Shown here: positions 16,801 through 24,398 of the stretch, piece after piece
Numbering within the stretch: the stretch's first letter is position 1
Layout of the letters: every line of letters starts with the position of its first letter
NCBI RefSeq assembly: GCF_003946885.1
Contig: NZ_RWKQ01000035.1
Location: 1-48,256 of the forward strand
Reading direction: 5' to 3'
Length of the DNA: 48,256 nucleotides
From: Specibacter cremeus
GTDB lineage: Bacteria; Actinomycetota; Actinomycetes; Actinomycetales; Micrococcaceae
Position numbers and translations under genes: made by a program
Notes under the pieces: model-generated
The model's database searches: none
The model's input: only the letters and a program-made list of their open reading frames with translations
What the model was told of the DNA's origin: nothing

Positions 16801-16858
16801 TGTGAACAAATGTCAAGAACAAAATTTCTCGAGATTGAATCGTGAAATTTTGTTCACA
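16801..16858. promoter_or_regulatory. Nested inverted repeats, probable SorC-type operator
   Basis: GAACAAAATTTC (16817-16828) is perfectly repeated in inverse at 16844-16855; outside it TGTGAACAAA (16801-16810) pairs with TTTGTTCACA (16849-16858). These AT-rich palindromes stand out from the GC-rich surroundings and lie between the divergent transporter and regulator genes. SorC/DeoR-type sugar-responsive tetramers typically bind such arrays. Confidence 0.65.
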
Positions 16859-16919
16859 GGGGGCCGGTGGCGACTACCATGGAGGGAGTGATTCGAGACC
16901 CGGCAGGGAGGGGCATGTG

Positions 16920-17894
16920 GTGAGTGCGACGACCGGCGACGTGGGTCGCCCGGAGAGCAGGTTTGCCCCCGAGGTGTTGTACGAGGCCGCCCGCATGTAC
17001 TACATGGAGGACGCCAACCAGGCCGCCATCGCGGCGGCCATGAAGGTCTCCCGCCCCACGGTCAGCCGGCTGCTGACCGAGGCGCGCCGGATCGGCATGG
17101 TCCGCATCGAGGTGCTCCCCCCGGCGCAGACGGCCTCGGACGCGCTCGCGGCCGAGCTGGCCTCGGCCTTGGGCGTGGACAAGGCCTACCTGGCGGAAGG
17201 CGACCTCGCCAACCGGATCGGCCCCGGCTTCGCCCCGATGGTCGGCGTGGCGTTGCGCGAGATGGGGCTGATGCCGGGTGACGTGTTGCTGGCGGCGTCC
17301 GGGCGGACGTTGTACGAGCTCAGCCGGTCGGAGCTGCCCCAGCTGCCCGGCGTCGTCGTCGTCCCCACCGTCGGGGGACAGGCCGAGCCGGAGCCGTGGC
17401 ACCAGACCAACGAGATTGCCCGGGCCGTGGCCGAGCGCACCGGTGCGCACCCGGCGTTCGTGTGGGCGCAGGCGCTGCCCACGGCCGAGATGTTTCAGAT
17501 GCTCCAACGCGACCCGGACTTCCAGCGGATCCAGCGGCTCTGGGCCAGCGCCAAGGGCGCGGTGGTCGGCGTCGGCGCCCCGCCCACCACCCGCGGCTCC
17601 ATCTCCCGCTTCATCCCGCGCGAGGACAACTCCCTCGCCCGCGCCGCCGGTGACGTCTGCCTGAACTTCTTCGACCTCGACGGCAACGAGGTCCGGTTCC
17701 CGGGCAGCGAGTACATGGTCGGCATTCGCCCCGCGGCGCTGCAGGCCATTCCGCACTCGGTCGCCGTGGCGGCCGGACAGGACAAGGTCGGCAGCATCGT
17801 CGGCGGCGCCCGTGCACGCCTGTTCAAGCGGCTCGTCACGGACACCCGGACCGCGCGGTCGGTGCTGGACCTCCTGGCGGACGCCGCGGCCTGA
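16920..17894 (+). CDS. SorC-type sugar-binding transcriptional regulator (polyol operon)
   Basis: A 324-residue regulator: an N-terminal HTH (ANQAAIAAAMKVSRPTVSRL) is followed by the SorC/DeoR-type effector domain, related to sugar-phosphate-binding isomerases. It includes DVLLAASGRTLYELSRS, VVVVPTVGGQ and GSIVGGARARLFKRLVTD near the end. Expected to sense a phosphorylated intermediate such as erythrulose phosphate and to control the divergent MFS-kinase-isomerase-dehydrogenase operon. GTG 16920 is chosen for the GGGAGGGG seven bases upstream; the GTG at 16917 and a longer GTG start at 16842 are possible but the latter lies inside the operator. The stop codon sits in a strong hairpin. Confidence 0.87.
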   Translation: MSATTGDVGRPESRFAPEVLYEAARMYYMEDANQAAIAAAMKVSRPTVSRLLTEARRIGMVRIEVLPPAQTASDALAAELASALGVDKAYLAEGDLANRIGPGFAPMVGVALREMGLMPGDVLLAASGRTLYELSRSELPQLPGVVVVPTVGGQAEPEPWHQTNEIARAVAERTGAHPAFVWAQALPTAEMFQMLQRDPDFQRIQRLWASAKGAVVGVGAPPTTRGSISRFIPREDNSLARAAGDVCLNFFDLDGNEVRFPGSEYMVGIRPAALQAIPHSVAVAAGQDKVGSIVGGARARLFKRLVTDTRTARSVLDLLADAAA

Positions 17895-17914
17895 ACCGGC
17901 CGGCGTCCGCCAGG
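17873..17914. terminator. Hairpin spanning the end of the SorC-type gene
   Basis: CCTGGCGGACGCCG (17873-17886) and its perfect complement (17901-17914) enclose the regulator's stop codon, between convergent genes. It is likely a terminator; the left arm is coding. Confidence 0.65.
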
Positions 17915-17925
17915 TCCCCGGGCCC

Positions 17926-18987
17926 CTACTGCTTGCGCTGCCCGGGCAGGTTCTCGAAGGCGATGTCGCCGCTTTGCAGGTTGGCGTCGACGAGGGCCGG
18001 CAGCTGCGCCAGGAACGCGGCCTGCCCGGTGACGACGTTGGCCAGGGCGGCATCCACGTTCTTGGTGGTGATGGCCGGCATGATGTACTTCGGTGTCGCC
18101 TGGACCTTCTCGCCCTTGGCCAGCTTGGCCGCGACCGCCAGGCCCGCGGTCATCTCCACGGTGCCGTGCTGCAGCGAGGTGCCGATGAACTCGCCGCTCT
18201 TGACGGCCTTCAGCCCGTCCTCGATGCCGTCGATGCCGACGATCTTCACCCCGGTCCGGCCGGCCTCCTTCAGCGCCTGCAGCGCGCCCAGGCCCATGTC
18301 GTCGTTCTCGGCGATGACGCCGTCGATCTGCGGGCCGAACGCGGAGATCCAGTTCTTCATCTTGTTGACGGCCTCGTCCCGCTTCCAGTTCGCCGTGTCC
18401 TTGGCCAGCACCTTCATGCCGGGGTGTGCGGCCAGGACCTTGTCGATGCCGGCGCCGCGGTCCAGCTGGCCGGAGCTGCCCTTGGGTCCCTCGAGGATGA
18501 CCACGTTGCCCTTGCCGCCGAGCGCGTCGGCCATCATGGTGGCCTCCTGCACGCCGGCGGCGACGTCGTCGGGCTGCACGGAGCCGGCCAGCTGGTTGTT
18601 CTTCAGCGACGAGTTGACGTCGATGACGGGGATCCCGGCCGCCTTCGCCGCGGCGATCTGCGGCTGCAGCGAGCCGGCCTGGACGGGGTTGACCAGTATG
18701 GCGCCCACGTGCTGGTTGATGAACTGGTCCATCTGGTTGGCCTGCGTGGCCACGTCCAGATTGGCCGAGTTCCACAGCATGTTGATGTTGTTCGCCTTGG
18801 CGTAGGCCTCCATACCCTGTTTGCCCTGCGTGACGAACGAGGACATGTCGTACACGGTGACGCCGACGGTGACGGCTTTCCCGCCCGCCGCGTTGCCGGC
18901 CGAGGTGTCGCCCATGCCGCAGGCGGCCAGGGTGAGGGCGGTGGCGACGGCGAGTCCGGCGCCGAGAAGTGAGGTGCGTGTTTTCAT
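17926..18987 (-). CDS. ABC sugar-binding lipoprotein (RbsB-like)
   Basis: A 353-residue periplasmic-binding-protein-like lipoprotein; the lipobox ends LAAC at C23. The mature part is a ribose-type (peripla_BP_4) domain, with [21 protein letters not shown] in the second lobe and [20 protein letters not shown] after it. It delivers a sugar or polyol to the adjacent permease and ATPase. AAGGAG stands six bases before the ATG. It is the last gene of the ATPase-permease-binding protein operon, 35 bp after the permease. Pentose, pentitol or tetritol are all possible ligands given the surrounding kinases. Confidence 0.9.
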   Translation of the reverse strand: MKTRTSLLGAGLAVATALTLAACGMGDTSAGNAAGGKAVTVGVTVYDMSSFVTQGKQGMEAYAKANNINMLWNSANLDVATQANQMDQFINQHVGAILVNPVQAGSLQPQIAAAKAAGIPVIDVNSSLKNNQLAGSVQPDDVAAGVQEATMMADALGGKGNVVILEGPKGSSGQLDRGAGIDKVLAAHPGMKVLAKDTANWKRDEAVNKMKNWISAFGPQIDGVIAENDDMGLGALQALKEAGRTGVKIVGIDGIEDGLKAVKSGEFIGTSLQHGTVEMTAGLAVAAKLAKGEKVQATPKYIMPAITTKNVDAALANVVTGQAAFLAQLPALVDANLQSGDIAFENLPGQRKQ

Positions 18988-19022
18988 GGGTGGCTCCTTG
19001 ATGGTGGTGGGGGGTGAGGGGG

Positions 19023-20045
19023 TCAGTGGGCCCGGCGCTTGGCGGCCCAGACGTCGATGCCGACGGCGAAGACGATCAGCACGCCCTTGATGACGTCCTG
19101 CCAGTACGACGGCACGATCAGCAGGTCGAGCCCGTTGTTGAGGGTTTGGATCAGCAGCAGGCCGATGGCGGTGCCCAGCACGGTGCCGCGCCCGCCCATG
19201 AGGCTGGCCCCGCCGATCACGACGGCGGCGATCGCGTCGAGCTCGTAGCCTTGGCCCAGGTTGGGGGCGCCAGAGATGACGCGGGAGGCGAGCATGAGCC
19301 CGGAGACGCCGGCCAGTGCGCCGCTGACCGTGTAGACGCTGAACAGGATGCGCCGGGACTTCACGCCGGCGATCTCCGCGGCCAGCCGGTTGCCGCCGAC
19401 CGCATAGACGCGCATCCCGTAGGACGTGCGGCGCATGATGACGGCGAAGCCGGCCACGCACAGGATCATGAGCAGCACCGGCACCTTCAGCCCCAGCACC
19501 TCGGTGTTCGCGATGGCCCCGAAGCTGTCCGGCAGCCCGTTGATGGGCGCGCCGCCGCCGATCACGTAGGCCATGCCGGAGGCGGCGGTGAGCATGCCGA
19601 GGGTGGCGATGAACGGCGGCACGTTCAGCCGGCTGACCACCAGGCCGTTGACGGCCCCGGCCGCCAGTCCGACGACGACGGCGGTCACCACGGTGAGCGC
19701 GATGTTGCCGTTGGTGGCGGAGGCGACGTACGCGGAGGCCATGGCGCTGGCGGCGATGACGCTGCCCACGGACAGGTCGATGCCGCCGGTCAGGATGACC
19801 AGGGTCTGGCCGAGTGCGATGAGCGCGAACGGGGCGGCGGCGATGAGGATCGTGGCCAGGTTGTCGACGGTGCCGAACCGGGCGCTCTTGTAGAGGAAGA
19901 ACGCCACGATGAGCAGCATGATGACGACCATGGCATGCCGGACGGCCAGCCCCTGCAGGGACTTCCAGCCGAACCGGGTCGGCGCCGGCGCCGCTGCCAT
20001 CACGATCGCGGGCGGTTCAAGGGTGGTGGTGGGGTCAGTGCTCAT
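19023..20045 (-). CDS. ABC sugar permease (RbsC-like)
   Basis: A 340-residue membrane permease of the ribose/xylose family (BPD_transp_2) with 8-10 hydrophobic segments and the diagnostic [20 protein letters not shown] around residues 80-100. It forms the channel of the importer encoded by the three-gene operon. Its ATG (20045) overlaps the end of the ATPase gene by 11 bp, indicating translational coupling. A proline/alanine-rich cytoplasmic N-terminus of about 30 residues precedes the first membrane segment. Confidence 0.92.
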   Translation of the reverse strand: MSTDPTTTLEPPAIVMAAAPAPTRFGWKSLQGLAVRHAMVVIMLLIVAFFLYKSARFGTVDNLATILIAAAPFALIALGQTLVILTGGIDLSVGSVIAASAMASAYVASATNGNIALTVVTAVVVGLAAGAVNGLVVSRLNVPPFIATLGMLTAASGMAYVIGGGAPINGLPDSFGAIANTEVLGLKVPVLLMILCVAGFAVIMRRTSYGMRVYAVGGNRLAAEIAGVKSRRILFSVYTVSGALAGVSGLMLASRVISGAPNLGQGYELDAIAAVVIGGASLMGGRGTVLGTAIGLLLIQTLNNGLDLLIVPSYWQDVIKGVLIVFAVGIDVWAAKRRAH

Positions 20046-21639
20046 GGGACTTCGTGTCTTTCTGGGTGGACGCGTCCAGGCCGGAGGCCAGCCGGAAGAT
20101 CGTCTCGGGTGCGGAGGGGAGGGCCAGGGCGGCCCGGTCGAGTTCGCCGGCGACCGTGAGGTCGCGCAGCACGAAGGCCCGGTGGGCGAGGCTGAGGATC
20201 TCCGGCATGTCGCTGGAGGCCATGATCACGGCCATGCCCCGGGCGGCCAGGTCGACGATGATGCGGTAGATCTCGCTGCGGGCGCCGACGTCCACGCCGC
20301 GGGTCGGCTCGTCCAGCAGCAGCACGTCGACGGGGCCGGTGAGCCAGCGGCCGAAGACCACCTTCTGCTGGTTGCCGCCGGAGAGCGTCTCCATGCTCTG
20401 GCCGAGCCCGCGGCTTTTCAGCCGCAGGTCCGCCAGCACGCCGCCCACGGCGCCGGTGCGCTTGCGGTTGTTGATCCACCCGGCCGTGCTGAAATCGGCG
20501 ATGCGTGGCAGCGAGGCGTTGTCCAGCACGTTCATCGACAGCACGGCGCCGGCGCCCTTGCGGTCCTCCGGGACCAGCGCCACGCGGGCGCCGATCGCGG
20601 CGGCCGGGTTGCCGGCCGGCAGCGGTTTCCCATGGACGACGACGGCGCCGCCCCGGGCGCGACGCATGCCGAAGATGCTTTCCAGCAGTTCGGTGCGCCC
20701 GGCGCCGACCAGCCCGGCCAACCCGAGGATCTCACCGCGGCGCACCTGCAGCGAGACCGGGGCGCGGCCCTCGGCCAGGACCAGGTCCCGGACCGCCAGC
20801 ACCACGTCCTCGCCGTGCGGGGCCGGCTCCGGGAACATGTCCTCGAGTTCGCGGCCGATCATGGCGGTGACGATGTCGTCGTCGGACAGCTCGGCCAGCG
20901 GCCTGTCCTCGACGAGGGCGCCGTCGCGCAGCACGACGACGCGGTCGGCCATGGCGCGGATCTCCTCCATCTTGTGGGTGGTGAAGAGCATGGCCACGCC
21001 CTGGTCGCGCAGCGTACGGACCACACCGTAGAGGCGCTCGACCTCCTGTTCGGCGATGGCGCTGGTCGGTTCGTCCAGCAGCAGGATCCTGGCGCCACGG
21101 CCGGTGGCCTTGACGATCTCGATGATCTGCCGGATGCCGACCGGCAGGGACCCCATCCGGACCGACGGGTCCAGGTCGAGCCCGAACGCGGCCAGGTCCC
21201 GGCGCGCGGAACGGATCATGGCCCGCCGGTCCAGCAACCCGAGCGGGGCGAGGGGTTCGCGGCCCACGAACAGGTTCTCGTAGACCGTCATGTCCGGGAT
21301 CGAGGCCAGCTCCTGCGGCACGATGGCCACGCCCAGCCGGTGGGCGGCTTGGATGTCGCCGGCGGCCAGGCGCTCGCCGCGCACCGAGACGTGCCCGGCG
21401 TCGGGGCGGTACTGGCCGGAGGCGATCTTCATCAGTGTGGACTTGCCGGCCCCGTTCTCGCCGGCCAGCGCCGTCACGGTGCCGGCCTCCAGTGCCAGGG
21501 AGATGCCCTTCAGGACCGGGATGCCGCCGAAGCCGATCCGGATGTCCGTGCATTCGAGGATGCCGGGGGAGGCGCCCCCGGCGACGGGCGGCGCATCGGT
21601 GCGTACCGCCGTCGTACGTGGTTGTGTGTCAGCTGCCAA
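20035..21639 (-). CDS. ABC sugar transporter ATPase, two domains (RbsA-like)
   Basis: A 534-residue ATPase with two nucleotide-binding halves, as in RbsA/XylG. The first half has GENGAGKSTLMK (Walker A) and ILLLDEPTSA (Walker B); the second has the degenerate GLVGAGRTELLE in place of Walker A, then ETLSGGNQQKVVFGRWL and VLLLDEPTRGVD. This asymmetry is normal for the family. It is the first gene of the operon. The TTG start at 21639 is preferred because AAGGAG lies ten bases upstream and no ATG fits. It is divergent from a second SorC-type regulator across a region holding palindromes. Confidence 0.92.
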   Translation of the reverse strand: MAADTQPRTTAVRTDAPPVAGGASPGILECTDIRIGFGGIPVLKGISLALEAGTVTALAGENGAGKSTLMKIASGQYRPDAGHVSVRGERLAAGDIQAAHRLGVAIVPQELASIPDMTVYENLFVGREPLAPLGLLDRRAMIRSARRDLAAFGLDLDPSVRMGSLPVGIRQIIEIVKATGRGARILLLDEPTSAIAEQEVERLYGVVRTLRDQGVAMLFTTHKMEEIRAMADRVVVLRDGALVEDRPLAELSDDDIVTAMIGRELEDMFPEPAPHGEDVVLAVRDLVLAEGRAPVSLQVRRGEILGLAGLVGAGRTELLESIFGMRRARGGAVVVHGKPLPAGNPAAAIGARVALVPEDRKGAGAVLSMNVLDNASLPRIADFSTAGWINNRKRTGAVGGVLADLRLKSRGLGQSMETLSGGNQQKVVFGRWLTGPVDVLLLDEPTRGVDVGARSEIYRIIVDLAARGMAVIMASSDMPEILSLAHRAFVLRDLTVAGELDRAALALPSAPETIFRLASGLDASTQKDTKSHEH

Positions 21640-21728
21640 AACCCGTCAGCTCCTTCGCGTTCCTGGGGTGACCAATCGTCGTTGAGGGCCCTGCCGGAGT
21701 TCCCACCCTCCGCCAGCCACTTTCGAGT

Positions 21729-21775
21729 ATGAGTCAGATCTCATCATATGTGCAATAATAATGCTCATATGAGCA
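21729..21775. promoter_or_regulatory. Palindromic operator region for the ABC operon and second SorC-type gene
   Basis: TGCTCATATGAGCA (21762-21775) is a perfect 14-bp palindrome. ATGAG-TCAGAT-CTCAT (21729-21744) repeats its TGAG/CTCA half-sites, and CATATG lies between them. Minus-strand TTGCAC followed after 17 bp by TCATAC may be the ATPase promoter. The arrangement suggests cooperative regulator binding. Confidence 0.55.
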
Positions 21776-21835
21776 CACCGATTTTCAATGGGCCGCCGTG
21801 TGGAGCCTGTGCGGCTGGCAGGGAAGAATGGGCGC

Positions 21836-22780
21836 ATGAGAAGAGAACAGCCCGGCCCGGACGCCTTGGTGCGCAGCGCGTACATCGCGCACCGGCACTT
21901 CGTGGAGGGCCGGACCCGCATCGAGATCGCCGAGGAGACCGGGCTGAGCCGGTTCAAGGTGGGGCGGGTGCTGGATGAGGCGGTGTCCTCCGGGCTGGTG
22001 ACGTTCCAGATCGCCAGCCCGTCGGGCATCGACCTGGACCTGTCGATCAAGTTGACGCGCGCATTCACGCTGGACCGTGCCGTCGCCGTCAACGTGCCCT
22101 CTGAGCAGCCGGAGGTGATGCAGCAGTACCTCGGCGGCACCGCCGCGGACCTGGTCACGGAGATCCTGACCGACGACGACGTGTTCGGGCTGACCTCGGG
22201 GCGGACGATCAACGCGCTGGCGCGCGCCTTGAAGACGCTGCCGTCGTGCGAGGTGGTCCAGCTGGCCGGCATCGCCGGGCCCATCCAGGAGACCGGCATC
22301 GAGACGATCCGCCGGGTCAGTGCCATCGCGGGGGTGCGGCCGTGGACCATTTACGCGCCTCTAGTCGCCAGCATGGCCTCCACCGCCGAGGGCCTGCTGC
22401 AGCAGCCTGAGATCCGCGACACGTTCGCGCAGTTCGCCCGCGTGAGCGTCGCCGTGGTCGCCGTCGGCAGCTGGAATCCGGCGGATTCGCAGATGATGCA
22501 GAACCCGGCGCTGGGCGCCGAGGACCGGGACAAGCTGGTCGCCCGCGGCGTGCGGGCGGAGGTCGGCGCGACCCTGGTGGGCGACGGCGGGGAGATCATC
22601 CACGACCTGGACAACCGCTGCCTGGCCATCCCCGAGGCGCAGCTGCGCCGCATCCCCCAGGTGATCGCCGTCGCCGGCGGCGCCGCCAAGACGGAGGCGA
22701 TCCGCGCCGTGCTGGCCTCCGGGCTGGTGCATTCCCTCGTCACGGACGCCGCGACCGCGCGGCGCCTGATCGGGGCGTAG
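21836..22780 (+). CDS. Second SorC-type sugar-binding transcriptional regulator
   Basis: A 314-residue regulator with an N-terminal HTH (TRIEIAEETGLSRFKVGRVL) and a SorC/DeoR effector domain (DDVFGLTSGRTINALARAL; VIAVAGGAAKTEAIRAVLAS near the C-terminus). It likely responds to the sugar or sugar phosphate handled by the ABC importer and downstream kinase. The ATG at 21836 fits the start of homology; an ATG at 21788 would add 16 residues without similarity. It is followed after 7 bp by the FGGY kinase gene, so they form one transcript, and is divergent from the ABC operon. It differs clearly in sequence from the SorC-type protein at 16920. Confidence 0.87.
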   Translation: MRREQPGPDALVRSAYIAHRHFVEGRTRIEIAEETGLSRFKVGRVLDEAVSSGLVTFQIASPSGIDLDLSIKLTRAFTLDRAVAVNVPSEQPEVMQQYLGGTAADLVTEILTDDDVFGLTSGRTINALARALKTLPSCEVVQLAGIAGPIQETGIETIRRVSAIAGVRPWTIYAPLVASMASTAEGLLQQPEIRDTFAQFARVSVAVVAVGSWNPADSQMMQNPALGAEDRDKLVARGVRAEVGATLVGDGGEIIHDLDNRCLAIPEAQLRRIPQVIAVAGGAAKTEAIRAVLASGLVHSLVTDAATARRLIGA

Positions 22781-22787
22781 GCGTCCC

Positions 22788-24179
22788 ATGGCCGGCCGGA
22801 CCACCGTGGCGGGGATCGACTCGTCGACGCAGAACTGCAAGATCCTGCACGTGGACGCCGCGACCGGGCGGGTGCTGGACGCTTCCAGCGCCCCGCACCC
22901 GGACGGGACGGCCGTGGACCCGGAACGCTGGTGGGAGGCGTACACCGCCGCGGCCCCGGTGTTCGACGGGGTCGCCGCGCTCTCGGTCAGCGCCCAGCAG
23001 TACGGCATGGTCGCCTTGGATGCGGCCGGCGAACCGGTGATCGACGCGCTGCTGTGGAACGACACGCGCAGCGCGGACCAGGCGCGCCGGCTCGTGGCCG
23101 CAGACGGCGCGGCCACGTGGGCGTCCGCGCTGGGCGTGGTGCCGACGGCGTCGACCACCGTGTCGAAGCTGCTGTGGCTGGCCGAGACCCATCCGGAGCG
23201 GGCCGCCCGGGTGCGCCGGGTCCTGTTGCCGCATGACTGGCTCACGTGGCGGATCCTGGGCCCGGACGCCGAGCCGGTCACGGACCGCAGTGACGCCTCC
23301 GGCACGGGCTACTACTCGCTGCGCGAGGAGGCGTACCGGGGAGACCTGCTGGCGCGGGCGCTGGGCCACGTGCCGGCGGTGCCGCGCGTGCTGGGGCCGG
23401 CGGAGCGGGCCGGGAGCACGGCGGCGGGCGTGGTGGTGGGCGCCGGTTGCGGGGACAACGCCGGGGCCGCGCTGGGGTTGGGCCTGGCCGAGGGCGAGGT
23501 GGCCGTCTCGATCGGCACCAGCGCCACGATCTTCGCCCCGCTGCCCGGGCCCGTGCCGGACCCGAGCGGCTACATCGCCTCGCTGGCCGACGCGGCCGGC
23601 AAGCACCTGGCGCTGATGTCGGCCATCAACGGCGCGCGGACCATTGTGGCCTCGGCCCGGATGCTCGGCGTCCCGCTGGCCGACTTCGATCGGCTGGCGG
23701 GGGCGGGGCCGGCCGACGCCGGGGGACTGATCCTGCTACCGTACCTGGACGGGGAGCACAGGCCGGCGCTGCCGGAGGCGACCGGCACCCTGGCCGGGCT
23801 GACCCGGGCCAACATGACGGCCGAGAACGTGGCCCGGGCCACCATCCTGGGCATGCTGTGCGGTCTGTCCGAGTCGCTGGAGATGCTGCGTGCCCGCGGG
23901 GTCGCGGCGTCCCGGGTGGTGCTGGTGGGTGGCGGCGCCCGGAGCACGTCGCTGCAGGCCGCGGCGGCCGACGTGCTGGACGCCGAGATCGTGGTGCCGG
24001 AGCCGCGCGAGTACGCGGCGCTGGGCGCGGCCCGGCAGGCGGCATGGGCGCTGACCGGCGAGTTGCCGGTGTGGCCGCGCCGGGTCGAGCGGGAGTACCT
24101 GCCCTCCACGTCACGGGCGTGGGCCGACGAGGTCAAGGGCCGGTTCACGGTCGCGCGCGAGCGGTACCACTACCCGTAG
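22788..24179 (+). CDS. FGGY-family carbohydrate kinase (xylulokinase-like)
   Basis: A 463-residue two-domain kinase. The N-terminal domain begins TVAGIDSSTQNCKILHVD with the FGGY phosphate loop; LSVSAQQYGMVALD and LLWNDTRSADQARRL resemble xylulokinases. The C-terminal domain has VAVSIGTSATIF, LPYLDGEHRP and VLVGGGARSTSLQ, followed by EYAALGAARQAAW. It phosphorylates a ketose or polyol using ATP; D-xylulose is the best guess, but ribulokinase or erythritol-kinase activity cannot be excluded from sequence. It is co-transcribed with the SorC-type gene 7 bp upstream and divergent from the ABC importer that probably brings in its substrate or precursor. Confidence 0.88.
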   Translation: MAGRTTVAGIDSSTQNCKILHVDAATGRVLDASSAPHPDGTAVDPERWWEAYTAAAPVFDGVAALSVSAQQYGMVALDAAGEPVIDALLWNDTRSADQARRLVAADGAATWASALGVVPTASTTVSKLLWLAETHPERAARVRRVLLPHDWLTWRILGPDAEPVTDRSDASGTGYYSLREEAYRGDLLARALGHVPAVPRVLGPAERAGSTAAGVVVGAGCGDNAGAALGLGLAEGEVAVSIGTSATIFAPLPGPVPDPSGYIASLADAAGKHLALMSAINGARTIVASARMLGVPLADFDRLAGAGPADAGGLILLPYLDGEHRPALPEATGTLAGLTRANMTAENVARATILGMLCGLSESLEMLRARGVAASRVVLVGGGARSTSLQAAAADVLDAEIVVPEPREYAALGAARQAAWALTGELPVWPRRVEREYLPSTSRAWADEVKGRFTVARERYHYP

Positions 24180-24244
24180 CCGGCGGCACGCGGTCGTTCG
24201 CAGGCGAAACCGACCAACCCTTGCCAACGAGGGAGGCTGTTGGT

Positions 24245-24272
24245 ACCGTTACGTAATCGATTACGTAACGGT
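24245..24272. promoter_or_regulatory. Perfect 28-bp palindrome, probable LacI-family operator
   Basis: Each half reads ACCGTTACGTAATC from the outside to the central TCGA axis, with no mismatch over 28 bp. The core TAATCGATTA has the central CG typical of LacI-family operators. It lies 123 bp before the first residue of the downstream MFS protein. A related AATCGATTACG precedes the lacI gene at the other end of this operon. Confidence 0.75.
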
Positions 24273-24341
24273 GATCACACGGTTTCAATGTTCCACTTAT
24301 GGTGCAAGTGTGCTCCCACCGTCCTACAAGGAGGTAGCAAG

Positions 24342-24398
24342 TTGCGTTCAAATTCGTCCCCGCTTGATCGCCGTGGCCATGGTGAGGTCCAGGCATGA
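24342..24398 (+). CDS. Possible 18-codon upstream ORF coupled to the MFS gene
   Basis: AAGGAGG (24328-24334) stands seven bases before a TTG that opens an 18-codon frame (MRSNSSPLDRRGHGEVQA). Its TGA overlaps the MFS start codon as ATGA, while the MFS gene itself has only a weak ribosome-binding site. It may be a leader peptide that delivers ribosomes to the transporter start. No homology is claimed. Confidence 0.4.
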   Translation: MRSNSSPLDRRGHGEVQA

